Source of the DNA: an uncultured bacterium
GTDB taxonomy: Bacteria; Bacillota; Clostridia; Lachnospirales; Lachnospiraceae
Length of the DNA: 64,000 nucleotides
Direction of reading: 5' to 3'
Assembly (NCBI GenBank): GCA_947383005.1
Contig: CANDBT010000005.1
Span: 1-64,000 of the forward strand
Under the pieces are notes generated by a model. The model saw only the letters and a list, made by a program, of their open reading frames with translations. It was not told the DNA's origin and did not search any database. Both the position numbers and the translations under genes were made by a program. Shown piece by piece: positions 1 through 8,616 of this stretch; within the stretch, counting starts at the first letter, position 1, and every line of letters begins with the position of its first letter.

Positions 1-53
1 GGGCGGAAATAGCGAGTGCCGAATTCACCGGAATTTCCGCAAGGCAGTACTAG
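1..53. repeat. Right end of a CTAG-bounded MITE-like element
   Basis: The first 53 bases match the right end of the elements at 20248-20465 and 7458-7521. They hold a GCGGAAAT/ATTTCCGC stem and end in GTACTAG. The left part lies outside the window. Identification rests on within-window copies only. Confidence 0.7.
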
Positions 54-112
54 TTCTAAACAGCGGCTGTATTCATATATTATAAGGATGAACGAGAGCG
101 CAGGGGGCTGTT

Positions 113-1867
113 ATGGGGTCAAATCAGACCCAGCATCGCAAAAAAGCTGCACTTTTATGTTTCCTTCTATGTACAGCCATGGTGGGGTTGATGGGGCGTT
201 TGGCCTATCTGATGCTGTGCCGTTCCGGTCATTACAGCCAGATGGCAGAAGATCTTCATGAGCGGGAGCGGACGATTAAAGCGGCCCGGGGGAGGATAAT
301 CGATGCTAACGGGACAGTGATTGCCACCAACCGGACAGTCTGCACGATTTCGGTTATTTATAACCAGGTGGAGGACCGGGAGCAGGTAATCGGAATTTTG
401 TGTCGCGAATTGGGTTTGGCAGAAGAGAATGTGCGGAAAAAAGTCGAAAAAAGAAGTTCGCGGGAGATTATCCGCACCAACGTAGACAAAGAAACCGGGG
501 ACAGGATACGGGATTTTCATTTGGCAGGAGTTAAGGTTGATGAGGATTATAAACGGTATTATCCTTATGATTCCCTGGCGTCTAAAGTCCTGGGATTTAC
601 CGGGGGCGATAACCAGGGCATAATCGGTCTGGAAGTAGTCTATGAGCCGTATTTGCGAGGGATTAACGGCAAGATTCTGACTACGGCTGATGCCGCCGGA
701 GTGGAGATTGAAAATACCTTTGAGGACAGGGCCGAACCTGTGGCAGGAAATGATTTACATATCAGCCTGGACGTAAATATCCAGCAGTACGCCGAGCAGG
801 CAGCTTATGAGACGATGAAGAAAAAGGGGGCCAAGCGGGTATCTATTATTATTATGAATCCGCAAAACGGGGAGATTATGGCTATGGTTAATGTGCCCGA
901 ATTCAATTTAAACGACCCCTTTACCCTGAATATCGAAGCCCCGCCGGGTATTTCTGCAAAAGAAAAACAGGATTTACTGAATCAGATGTGGCGTAACCCC
1001 AGTATAAACGATACTTATGAGCCTGGTTCCACATCCAAGATTATTACGGCAGCGGCAGGATTGGAATCGGGAGTGGTAACTTTGAAAGATACGTTTTCCT
1101 GTCCGGGCTTTCGGATTGTTGAGGATCGGAGAATCCGCTGTCACAAAGTCGGAGGACATGGCCAGGAAACGTTTCTGCAGGGAGTGATGAATTCCTGTAA
1201 CCCGGTGTTTATCGATGTGGGACAGCGGCTGGGGGTGGATAATTATTGCCATTACTTTGAACAATTTGGCCTGAAGGAAAAGACGGGCATAGATTTGCCC
1301 GGCGAGGCGGCTACCATTATGCACAAAAAGGAAAATATGGGGCTGGTGGAGCTGGCTACCGTATCTTTCGGCCAGTCCTTTCAAATCACGCCGATTCAGT
1401 TGATTACTACCGCCTCATCGATAATCAACGGGGGAAATCGGATTACCCCGCATTTTGGCGTGAAGACAGTAAGCGGGGATGGGGAGACGATCCATAGGTT
1501 TGCCTATCCGATGAAAGGGCGGATACTGTCGGAAGAAACGAGCGCTTCCATGCGCTATGCGTTGGAACAGGTGGTGGCGGAGGGGGGCGGGAAAAAAGCG
1601 GCGTTAGAGGGCTATCGAATCGGCGGAAAGACAGCCACATCGGAAAAGCTTCCCCGAAGCCTGAAAAAGTACATTTCTTCTTTTATCGGGTTTGCGCCTG
1701 CAGATAATCCACAGGTCATCGCGCTGATCACCATTGACGAGCCGCAGGGAGTGTATTACGGGGGAACGATTGCCGCGCCGGTAATCGGCGATATTTTTGC
1801 TAATATTCTGCCTTATCTGGGAATTGAAAGCAGTAATAATACTGAAGATGCCCCCCGTGAACAGTAA
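113..1867 (+). CDS. Class B penicillin-binding transpeptidase (FtsI/SpoVD type)
   Basis: This 584-residue protein is a class B penicillin-binding protein that cross-links septal or spore-cortex peptidoglycan outside the membrane. One N-terminal membrane segment (about residues 13-35) is followed by a PBP dimerisation region and a transpeptidase domain. Visible motifs are SxxK (STSK, Ser306), SCN (Ser361) and a KTA triplet (Lys506) in place of the usual KTG. The protein ends soon after the transpeptidase domain and no PASTA domain is evident, so SpoVD and FtsI cannot be separated by sequence alone. The ATG at 113 follows a purine-rich CAGGGGG site. It opens the dcw-type cluster continuing with mraY and murD. 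A repeat element begins directly after its stop codon. Confidence 0.9.
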   Translation: MGSNQTQHRKKAALLCFLLCTAMVGLMGRLAYLMLCRSGHYSQMAEDLHERERTIKAARGRIIDANGTVIATNRTVCTISVIYNQVEDREQVIGILCRELGLAEENVRKKVEKRSSREIIRTNVDKETGDRIRDFHLAGVKVDEDYKRYYPYDSLASKVLGFTGGDNQGIIGLEVVYEPYLRGINGKILTTADAAGVEIENTFEDRAEPVAGNDLHISLDVNIQQYAEQAAYETMKKKGAKRVSIIIMNPQNGEIMAMVNVPEFNLNDPFTLNIEAPPGISAKEKQDLLNQMWRNPSINDTYEPGSTSKIITAAAGLESGVVTLKDTFSCPGFRIVEDRRIRCHKVGGHGQETFLQGVMNSCNPVFIDVGQRLGVDNYCHYFEQFGLKEKTGIDLPGEAATIMHKKENMGLVELATVSFGQSFQITPIQLITTASSIINGGNRITPHFGVKTVSGDGETIHRFAYPMKGRILSEETSASMRYALEQVVAEGGGKKAALEGYRIGGKTATSEKLPRSLKKYISSFIGFAPADNPQVIALITIDEPQGVYYGGTIAAPVIGDIFANILPYLGIESSNNTEDAPREQ

Positions 1868-2046
1868 CGTTCAGGATATTGTTCACACCATGGCTAATCA
1901 CTCCGCTGATTAGCCATGGGCAGATATCATTATGGGAGCAAAGCATATGCCCCCGTCTACACTCCGTTCCGGTCGGTTCTAAACAAGCGCCACTGGCGCT
2001 TAGAACCCGAAGGCAATTTAACATGGGCATATGCGGTTACGTTCAG
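1868..2046. repeat. Modular intergenic hairpin element, copy 1
   Basis: This stretch between the PBP gene and mraY carries a strong hairpin (CCATGGCTAATCA paired with TGATTAGCCATGG), a core (CTACACTCCGTTCCGGTC) and a CAAGCGCCACTGGCGCTTAG hairpin. The same end modules recur at 4561-4756 and 18462-18723. The core recurs inside the MITE-like elements at 7213 and 20248. No gene is seen between 1868 and 2171. Confidence 0.8.
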
Positions 2047-2171
2047 ACGATTTAAAATGGCATATGGTTGATTATTCTTCTAAAAAGACGTATACTATGA
2101 GATGGAACAAAGCGGCGTGATTGCGTAAGCATCACAGGATACGGAGGATACATAACCTATAGGAGTGCAGC

Positions 2172-3140
2172 ATGATTAACGAAACCATACTAGCGATTAT
2201 TATAGCCTTTGCCATCAGTGCGATACTTTGTCCTATTGTTATTCCCTTTCTTCACAAATTAAAATTCGGGCAGCAGGTGCGCACGGACGGGCCGCAAGCC
2301 CATTTGAAAAAGCAGGGGACGCCGACGATGGGCGGGCTGGTGATCCTGACCAGCATTATTATCACATCGTTGTTTTATATTCGGGATTATCCGAAGATTA
2401 TCCCTGTGCTGTTTATGACAGCCGGTTTTGGTATCGTGGGCTTTCTGGATGATTATATCAAGATTGTAATGAAGCGTTCGGAAGGGTTGAAGCCAAAGCA
2501 GAAGCTGGCAGGCCAGATTGTGATTACCGGTATTTTTGTGTATTATCTGATGAATTCCCGGGAAGTGGGGACGGAGGCTTTGATTCCCTTTACCGGAGGT
2601 TTTGACGGTGGATATTTCCTTAATATGGGAATTTTATTTGTGCCGTTTGTATTTTTTGTGGTGCTGGGGACGGACAACGGCGTGAACTTTACCGACGGAT
2701 TAGACGGGTTATGCACCAGTGTGACGATTTTGGTGGCTACTTTTTTGACGATTGTGGCTTTAGGTGAGGGAAGCGGCATCAGCCCGATCACCGGCGCGGT
2801 GGTGGGAAGCCTTCTGGGTTTTCTGTTGTTTAATGTTTATCCGGCCAGGGTGTTTATGGGAGATACCGGGTCCCTTGCTTTGGGGGGATTTGTGGCTTCC
2901 AGTGCATTGATGATGCAGATGCCCTTTTTTATCCCGATAATCGGAATAATCTATCTGATAGAAGTTTTGTCTGTTATCATACAAGTGGGTTATTTTAAAG
3001 CCAGCGGCGGAAAACGGATTTTTCGTATGGCGCCGATTCATCACCACTTCGAGTTGGGGGGATGGTCGGAAACCAGGGTTGTGGCAGTATTTTCTATTGT
3101 GACTTCGATTTTCTGCCTTTTGGCATATCTGGGGTTATGA
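2172..3140 (+). CDS. mraY: Phospho-N-acetylmuramoyl-pentapeptide-transferase MraY
   Basis: MraY transfers phospho-MurNAc-pentapeptide from UDP to undecaprenyl phosphate, making lipid I on the inner face of the membrane. The 322-residue protein has the family's usual length and is strongly hydrophobic. It carries the Mg-binding region NFTDGLDGL, the conserved GDTGSLALGG segment and the C-terminal HHHFE motif (MAPIHHHFELGGW). The ATG at 2172 follows AGGAG with normal spacing. murD follows after 37 bp, as in the usual wall-synthesis order, although murE is not between PBP and mraY here. Confidence 0.97.
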   Translation: MINETILAIIIAFAISAILCPIVIPFLHKLKFGQQVRTDGPQAHLKKQGTPTMGGLVILTSIIITSLFYIRDYPKIIPVLFMTAGFGIVGFLDDYIKIVMKRSEGLKPKQKLAGQIVITGIFVYYLMNSREVGTEALIPFTGGFDGGYFLNMGILFVPFVFFVVLGTDNGVNFTDGLDGLCTSVTILVATFLTIVALGEGSGISPITGAVVGSLLGFLLFNVYPARVFMGDTGSLALGGFVASSALMMQMPFFIPIIGIIYLIEVLSVIIQVGYFKASGGKRIFRMAPIHHHFELGGWSETRVVAVFSIVTSIFCLLAYLGL

Positions 3141-3177
3141 ACCGTTGCCGGCATCACAAGTTTAGGAGGATAAAAAT

Positions 3178-4536
3178 ATGGACGATCAAAAAGTATTGGT
3201 GGCCGGAGCAGGAAAAAGCGGCATTGCGGCGGTAAAGCTAATGCTGTCTTTAGGCGGTCAGGTAGTTCTTTATGACAGCAATGACCGGTTAGATCGGAAC
3301 CAGTTAAAAGCACAGTTTGCAGAGGGAGCGGACAGAGTTACGGTTCTTTTGGGGGAGCTTAACCGGACGGGGTTAGTCGGGGTGGAGCTGGCTGTTATCA
3401 GCCCGGGGATTCCGCTTCATGCGCCGTTTGTCTCTGTCCTGGATGAAGCGGGGATACCGATTTGGAGTGAGATTCAGTTAGCTTATCATGTGGCAAAGGG
3501 GAAGCTGATTGCCATTACCGGGACTAACGGGAAGACGACGACCACAGCGCTGACCGGTGCGATTATGGAGGCGTTTTTTGAAGAGGTATTCGTGGTGGGA
3601 AATATCGGCATACCTTATACGGAGACGGCTTTGAAGACGACGGAACGTTCGGTGACTGTGGCGGAGGTATCCAGCTTCCAATTGGAAACCATTATGGATT
3701 TTCATCCGAATATCAGCGCGATTCTCAACATTACGCCTGACCATCTGGACCGCCATGGCACTATGGAGAATTACACGGAGATTAAGGAAAGGGTTTGCAT
3801 AAACCAGACAGAAAAAGATTATGTGGTACTCAATTACGAAGATCCGGTGCTGAGGCAGTTCGGGGAAGGGAAAGGTTTGAAGCCTAAAGTATTCTTCTTC
3901 AGCAGCGCCCAGCCCCTCCGGGAAGGAATATACCTGGCGGGAAGCCAGATCGTATATGCACACGGGGGAGAAAAGGAAAATATTGTCAATGTCCATGAGC
4001 TTCAGCTTTTGGGCCGCCATAATTATGAAAATGTTATGGCCGCCGTCGCCATAAGCATTAGCATGGGGGTTCCCATAGAGGTGATTCGGACGGCGGCAAA
4101 AAGATTCAAGGCAGTAGAGCACAGAATCGAATTTGTATTGGAAAGGGCCGGGGTAAAATACTATAACGATTCCAAAGGGACCAATCCTGATGCGGCTATT
4201 CAGGCTATCCGCGCTATGCCCGGTCCTACAGTGCTGATTGCCGGCGGCTATGATAAACACAGCGAATATGACCAGTGGATTGAAGAGTTTGCAGGTAAAG
4301 TAAAATACCTGGTTCTTATCGGCCAGACGCGCGATAAGATTGCCGAGTGCGCCCGCGCCCACGGGTTCAATGAAATCATGTATGCGGAGGATATGTTCGA
4401 GGCCGTAAGCGTCTGTGCCGCTTATGCGGATCCCGGCGATAATGTGTTGTTGTCTCCGGCTTGTGCAAGCTGGGGGATGTTCGCCAATTACGAACAGCGG
4501 GGAAACCTGTTTAAAGAGTGTGTAAGAAACTTGTAA
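3178..4536 (+). CDS. murD: UDP-N-acetylmuramoylalanine--D-glutamate ligase MurD
   Basis: MurD adds D-glutamate to UDP-MurNAc-L-alanine in the cytoplasm using ATP. The 452-residue protein has the Mur-ligase order: an N-terminal nucleotide-binding domain (VLVAGAGKSGIAAVKL), a central ATPase domain with the P-loop GTNGKTTTT, the NITPDHLDRHGTM region, and a C-terminal ligase domain with YNDSKGTNPDA. The length is normal. An AGGAGG site precedes the ATG at 3178. It lies between mraY and ftsW; the gap after it holds a repeat element. Confidence 0.97.
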   Translation: MDDQKVLVAGAGKSGIAAVKLMLSLGGQVVLYDSNDRLDRNQLKAQFAEGADRVTVLLGELNRTGLVGVELAVISPGIPLHAPFVSVLDEAGIPIWSEIQLAYHVAKGKLIAITGTNGKTTTTALTGAIMEAFFEEVFVVGNIGIPYTETALKTTERSVTVAEVSSFQLETIMDFHPNISAILNITPDHLDRHGTMENYTEIKERVCINQTEKDYVVLNYEDPVLRQFGEGKGLKPKVFFFSSAQPLREGIYLAGSQIVYAHGGEKENIVNVHELQLLGRHNYENVMAAVAISISMGVPIEVIRTAAKRFKAVEHRIEFVLERAGVKYYNDSKGTNPDAAIQAIRAMPGPTVLIAGGYDKHSEYDQWIEEFAGKVKYLVLIGQTRDKIAECARAHGFNEIMYAEDMFEAVSVCAAYADPGDNVLLSPACASWGMFANYEQRGNLFKECVRNL

Positions 4537-4560
4537 AACGGAAAGGTGAAGAACATTCGG

Positions 4561-4756
4561 GGTTACTGTTCACACCATGACTAATCACTTCGCTGATTAG
4601 TCATGAGCCAACACAGCTATGGGGCTAAAGCATATGCCCCGGTCTACACTCCGTTTCGGCCGGTTCTGAACAAGCGCCACTGGCGCTTAGAACCGCCGTA
4701 GGCGATTTCAAATGGGCATATGCTGTTACGTTCATAGGGATCTGTGAACAGTAACC
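4561..4756. repeat. Modular intergenic hairpin element, copy 2, with perfect 13-bp terminal inverted repeats
   Basis: This 196-bp element begins GGTTACTGTTCAC (4561-4573) and ends with its exact complement GTGAACAGTAACC (4744-4756). Inside are the CATGACTAATCA hairpin, the CTACACTCCGTT core and the CAAGCGCCACTGGCGCTTAG hairpin shared with the copy at 1868. It separates murD from ftsW. No reading frame of note is present. Confidence 0.85.
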
Positions 4757-4775
4757 ATTCGGGAAAGGATGGGCC

Positions 4776-5909
4776 ATGGCGAAAAGAGAAAAAACGAAAC
4801 GTTTCTATGACTACAGCCTTTTGTTCGGTGTGATATTTCTGATGGCCTTTGGCCTGGTGATGATTTACAGCGCCAGCTCTTACACGGCGCAGTTAAAATA
4901 CGATAATTCTTCTTATTTTATGATGCGGCAGTTGAAGATCGCTATGGCCGGTCTGGCTATGGCTATAGTGATTTCAAAAATGGATTATCACTGGTATGCC
5001 CGATTTGCTCTTTTGGCGTATGCGTTTTCTTATGTGCTGATGATCGCAGTAGCTTTGGTGGGCCGTGATTCCCATGGCAGCCGGCGCTGGCTTACCGTGG
5101 CCGGGATCACGTTCCAGCCTACGGAGTTTGTTAAGATTGTACTGATTGTTATGCTGGCATCGGTGATTACGCATTTAGGGAAACGGATTAATTCCTGGAA
5201 ATCCGTAGGCTTGGTGGCGCTTTTGACTTTTCCGATTGCCGGATTGGTAGCTGCCAACAACTTGAGTTCCGGCATTATTATTGTGGGTATAGCCTTTTTT
5301 ATGTTGTTTGTAGCCTGTAAAAAGTCATGGCCATTTTTTCTGTGTGCCGCGCTGGGAATAGTGACAATTGTGACGGCTGGCCCTCTGGCTACGGCGCTGG
5401 AGTCGATAAAGGTGTTGAAGCCTTACCAGTTAGAGCGGATTCATGTCTGGCAGAATCCGGAGGCATTCCCTATGGACGGGGGATTTCAGGTACTGCAGGG
5501 ACTGTATGCCATCGGTTCCGGCGGACTGGTGGGAAAAGGCCTTGGGGAGAGCATCCAGAAGATGGGATTTGTGCCGGAGGCCCAAAACGATTATATTTTT
5601 GCGATTATATGCGAGGAATTGGGATTGTTCGGCGCAGTTTCCGTAATTATGTTATTCCTGTTTTTGATTTACCGGTTTATGGTTATCGCTGGAAACGCAC
5701 CGGATCTATTCGGTGCGCTGCTGGTGGTGGGAGTTATGGGGCATATTGCGATTCAGGTGATTCTGAATATTGCGGTAGTGACCAACACCATCCCCAATAC
5801 AGGAATTACCCTGCCTTTTATCAGCTATGGTGGGACTTCCGTGTTGTTTTTGATGATTGAGCTGGGCATGGTTCTCAGCGTTTCCAACCAGATTAAATTG
5901 GAGAGGTAA
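4776..5909 (+). CDS. ftsW: SEDS-family lipid II polymerase/division protein FtsW (or SpoVE)
   Basis: A 377-residue, strongly hydrophobic SEDS-family glycosyltransferase. The family polymerises lipid II at the septum together with a class B PBP, here plausibly the one encoded at 113. Recognisable segments are the N-terminal FGLVMIYSASSY, a central RRWLTVAGITFQPTEF and the C-terminal NTGITLPFISYGGTS signature. The ATG at 4776 follows GGAAAGGATG. FtsW and the sporulation paralogue SpoVE cannot be told apart by motif; placement in the division cluster favours FtsW or a dual role. Confidence 0.93.
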   Translation: MAKREKTKRFYDYSLLFGVIFLMAFGLVMIYSASSYTAQLKYDNSSYFMMRQLKIAMAGLAMAIVISKMDYHWYARFALLAYAFSYVLMIAVALVGRDSHGSRRWLTVAGITFQPTEFVKIVLIVMLASVITHLGKRINSWKSVGLVALLTFPIAGLVAANNLSSGIIIVGIAFFMLFVACKKSWPFFLCAALGIVTIVTAGPLATALESIKVLKPYQLERIHVWQNPEAFPMDGGFQVLQGLYAIGSGGLVGKGLGESIQKMGFVPEAQNDYIFAIICEELGLFGAVSVIMLFLFLIYRFMVIAGNAPDLFGALLVVGVMGHIAIQVILNIAVVTNTIPNTGITLPFISYGGTSVLFLMIELGMVLSVSNQIKLER

Positions 5910-5933
5910 AGACGAGAAAATCCAAACATTTTT

Positions 5934-5977
5934 CCTGGTATTTACATAGGATAGAATATAGGCAAATACCAGGGAGG
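5934..5977 (+). promoter_or_regulatory. Leader hairpin overlapping the murA ribosome binding site
   Basis: CCTGGTATTT (5934-5943) is perfectly complementary to AAATACCAGG (5964-5973). The second arm runs into the AGGGAGG ribosome site (5971-5977) ahead of the TTG start at 5985. The loop contains an AT-rich ATAGAATATA stretch that could also serve as a -10. The pairing is seen directly; a translational role is inferred. Confidence 0.45.
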
Positions 5978-5984
5978 TATCGGA

Positions 5985-7235
5985 TTGTCTGTTATTCGAA
6001 TCCAGGGACTGCATAGTTTACGAGGTGAGATTGAGATACAAGGTTCCAAAAATGCGGTGCTTCCGGTAATGGCGGCTGCCCTGCTTCACAGCGGAACGAT
6101 TGTGATAACCAATGTCCCCAGAATACAGGATATGTTCTGTATGATGGGGATATTGGAATATATGGGATGCCGGTGCCAGTTGGATGGGCACAGGCTGATT
6201 ATGGATACCCGGGGGCTGGTTTCTGTTCCTGTTCCGGAAGATAAGGGAAAACAGATGCGTTCTTCCGTCATGTTGTTAGGGCCTCTTTTAGGCAGGCTTC
6301 ACGAGGCTGTTACATGCCGTCCCGGCGGCTGTACCATAGGCAAGCGTCCTATTGACTTGCATTTCTATGTTTTGCGGGAGATGGGAGCCAGGATTGAGGA
6401 AGAGGGCGGACGGATCAAGGCATTTACCGGCGGTTTGAGGGGGGCGATGCTGAGATTGCCGTTTCCAAGTGTGGGCGCTACGGAAAATGCCCTCATGGCG
6501 GCAGTAGCGGCAGAAGGGGCTACTTGTATCCGGGGAGCGTCCAGGGAACCGGAGATTGAAACTTTGTGCAGGTTCTTGACGGAGATCGGTGCGAGTATTT
6601 CCGGTATAGGCACCAGTACATTGACTGTGCAGGGCGGCAAAAAGCTGCATGACGGGGAATTTGCCATTCCCGGGGACCGAATTGTAGCGGGAACTTATTT
6701 AGGGGCGGTAATGGCGGCTGGAGGAGAGCTGATCCTTTCGGGAGCGCCCATAGCGCATATGGCCGATACCCTTGAAGCAGCCGAACAGGCAGGCTGCGGC
6801 CTGGAGATTTCCGGAGGCGTAATCCGTGCCAGGATGAGAGGCCGTCCCAGGCCAGTGAGCCTGAGCACAGGGCCTTATCCGGCTTTTTCCACGGATCTGC
6901 AGTCGGTCATGCTGGCAGTAGCTTCCGTGGCCGGGGGGGATTCGCTGATCCGCGAAAATGTATTCGAAGAAAGGTTTGCCACTGCAGGCGAGCTGCAGAA
7001 AATGGGCGCGGATATTGTTATTGACGGGTCTGCGGCAAGAATATCCGGGAAAAAGTCTCTTATCGGCAGCAGAGTACAGGCGTCGGATTTGCGGGGAGGA
7101 GCGGCTTTGGTGGTAGCCGGCCTGGCGGCCGAGGGGGTAAGTGAAATTTACGGTTATTCTTATATCAGCCGGGGATATGAGGATATCAGCCGGGATTTGG
7201 CGGCGGCAGGCGCTAGTACTGCATTGCGGAAATAA
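5985..7235 (+). CDS. murA: UDP-N-acetylglucosamine 1-carboxyvinyltransferase MurA
   Basis: MurA transfers enolpyruvate from PEP to UDP-GlcNAc, the first committed step of peptidoglycan synthesis. The 416-residue protein has the EPSP-synthase fold signatures: GSKNAVLPVMAA near the N-terminus with the catalytic-loop lysine region, and RPGGCTIGKRP carrying the fosfomycin-reactive cysteine. The start is TTG at 5985, supported by AGGGAGG six bases upstream; no ATG fits. The last six codons (residues STALRK) and the stop lie inside a repeat element starting at 7213, so the native C-terminus after RGYEDISRDLAAAGA was probably replaced. Many Clostridia have two MurA paralogues; which one this is cannot be decided. 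Confidence 0.93.
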   Translation: MSVIRIQGLHSLRGEIEIQGSKNAVLPVMAAALLHSGTIVITNVPRIQDMFCMMGILEYMGCRCQLDGHRLIMDTRGLVSVPVPEDKGKQMRSSVMLLGPLLGRLHEAVTCRPGGCTIGKRPIDLHFYVLREMGARIEEEGGRIKAFTGGLRGAMLRLPFPSVGATENALMAAVAAEGATCIRGASREPEIETLCRFLTEIGASISGIGTSTLTVQGGKKLHDGEFAIPGDRIVAGTYLGAVMAAGGELILSGAPIAHMADTLEAAEQAGCGLEISGGVIRARMRGRPRPVSLSTGPYPAFSTDLQSVMLAVASVAGGDSLIRENVFEERFATAGELQKMGADIVIDGSAARISGKKSLIGSRVQASDLRGGAALVVAGLAAEGVSEIYGYSYISRGYEDISRDLAAAGASTALRK

Positions 7236-7461
7236 TGGTGAATACAGTGCTTGATATTTTCGTCATCTGTGCGTCTGCAAAGCGACGTTCTACACTCCGT
7301 TCCGGTCCTTGCTGGGCAAGCGCCACTGGCGCTTAGCAACGTAGCGGTGTCTACGTCTGCAAAACTCACCGTAGCTACCACTACGCCTTCGTTTCGCAGA
7401 CGCACAACTGACACGAATATCAAGCACATTTTATTTCAAGATTAATGCAATGCAGTACTAG
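7213..7461. mobile_element. MITE-like element with 15-bp perfect terminal inverted repeats
   Basis: The element starts CTAGTACTGCATTGC (7213-7227) and ends with the exact complement GCAATGCAGTACTAG (7447-7461). Similarity between the ends extends further inward (GTGCTTGATAT; TGTGCGTCTG). The centre carries the CTACACTCCGTTCCGGTC core and the CAAGCGCCACTGGCGCTTAG hairpin also seen at 1868 and 4561. It encodes no transposase. Its left end overlaps the 3' end of murA. Confidence 0.8.
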
Positions 7462-7521
7462 TACTGTATTGCGGAAATAGCGAGTGCCGAATTCACTGGA
7501 ATTTCCGCAAGGTAGCACTAG
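7458..7521. repeat. 64-bp CTAG-bounded mini-element abutting the MITE
   Basis: It runs from CTAGTACTGTATTGCGG to GCAAGGTAGCACTAG and shares a CTAG with the preceding element. The inner GCGGAAAT/ATTTCCGC arms match the sequences at 1-53 and 20412-20465, where the same block forms the right end of a longer element. The remainder up to ftsQ (7522-7585) shows only the ftsQ ribosome site. Confidence 0.7.
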
Positions 7522-7585
7522 GACGCAGAGGGAGTGCTCAGCGGCAGAAGGGCGGTGAATCAAACAGGCCCGGCGGGAGGAGAGA

Positions 7586-8311
7586 ATGCGGGGAAACACG
7601 AAAAAGAAAAAAAGGACAGGGCTGGTTGTGCTGCTGACACTGACGCTATTGCTGTTTCTGGTTCTGTCGCTGAAAATTAAAACCGTGACGGTGACGGGAA
7701 ATAAGCGATTTACCAAGGAGCAGGTGACGGAGCTTTTGTTTTCGGATAAGCTGAGCCGGAATACATTGTTTTGTTATCTGCAGGATCAATTTAAGCGCCA
7801 TGAACCGATTCCGTTTATTGAGGATTACCGGTTGGTTTTCCACGGGCCGGGCGAGGTGGAAGTGATTGTTTATGAAAAGAGCGTGGTTGGTTATGTGTCT
7901 TACATGAGCAGCTATATGTATTTTGATAAAGACGGCATTATCGTAGAAAGTGCCAATCAGGAATTGCCGGATGTCCCGCTGATATCAGGATTAAAATTCG
8001 GACAAATTGTCCTTTATCAGAAATTGCCGGTGGAGGACGAGAAAATATTTCAGGAAATCCTGAACCTGACTCAGATTCTAACCATTAATAATCTTCAGGT
8101 GGAGCGGATTCAGTACAGCAGCCTTGGAGAGGCAACCTTGTACCTGGGAGGGATTGAGGTTCTGCTGGGCGGAAACGAGCATCTGAACAGTAAGATTACG
8201 GAGCTGAGTTCCATGCTTCCCCAGTTGGAGGGACGCAGCGGGACGCTTCATCTGGAGAATTACGACGAAACAAATTCGGCGGTATCCACTTTCCAACCGA
8301 ATCTCCATTAA
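7586..8311 (+). CDS. ftsQ: Cell division protein FtsQ/DivIB
   Basis: A 241-residue bitopic membrane protein of the divisome. A short basic cytoplasmic tail (RGNTKKKKRTG) precedes one membrane segment (about residues 13-30). A POTRA-type domain follows (VTVTGNKRFTKEQVTELLF), then the beta domain. The length and order fit DivIB/FtsQ, which stabilises the FtsL-FtsB-PBP complex outside the membrane. The ATG at 7586 follows GGAGGAG. Position between murA and ftsZ is typical for Clostridia. Sequence conservation in this family is low, so the call rests on architecture plus context. Confidence 0.85.
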   Translation: MRGNTKKKKRTGLVVLLTLTLLLFLVLSLKIKTVTVTGNKRFTKEQVTELLFSDKLSRNTLFCYLQDQFKRHEPIPFIEDYRLVFHGPGEVEVIVYEKSVVGYVSYMSSYMYFDKDGIIVESANQELPDVPLISGLKFGQIVLYQKLPVEDEKIFQEILNLTQILTINNLQVERIQYSSLGEATLYLGGIEVLLGGNEHLNSKITELSSMLPQLEGRSGTLHLENYDETNSAVSTFQPNLH

Positions 8312-8319
8312 TCTTGTAC

Positions 8320-8452
8320 GTTGGAGGTATCTTCTTGTCCGGAATTGCCGGACAAGAAGCATCGGGCGTTCGCCCGATGGGGGAAACCGGATGAAAACAG
8401 TCTTACAAGCAAGCTTGACGCCTGTTTTCATCCGGTTTTCCCCGCCCCGTGA
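8320..8452. repeat. Triple-hairpin repeat, copy 1
   Basis: Three consecutive hairpins are visible: CTTCTTGTCCGG with CCGGACAAGAAG, CATCGGGCG with CGCCCGATG, and CCGGATGAAAACAG with CTGTTTTCATCCGG. The same order recurs at 41411-41556. It sits between ftsQ and the ftsZ promoter and might also end ftsQ transcription. Confidence 0.75.
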
Positions 8453-8494
8453 ACGGTAATCGAAAATTCCTATGAAATTTTTGCAAAATCACGG

Positions 8495-8523
8495 TTGATA
8501 TTTTTCACAAAATCACGTATAGT
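8495..8523 (+). promoter_or_regulatory. Sigma-A type promoter of ftsZ
   Basis: TTGATA (8495-8500) and TATAGT (8518-8523) are separated by exactly 17 bp, close to the vegetative consensus. ftsZ starts 94 bp downstream of the -10. Confidence 0.75.
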
Positions 8524-8616
8524 ATTAGGTAGGTTAAAATAAGTCAGCGTAAAACGGTAGATTACGAAAGCCTTTTTATGGCAGAGAAGTCCTAAGGTTG
8601 AAGGAGGAATACAGTC

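Noticed and set aside
3478-4362. Long open frame antisense to murD
   Set aside because: Same reason: it mirrors a confidently assigned gene and shows no domain.
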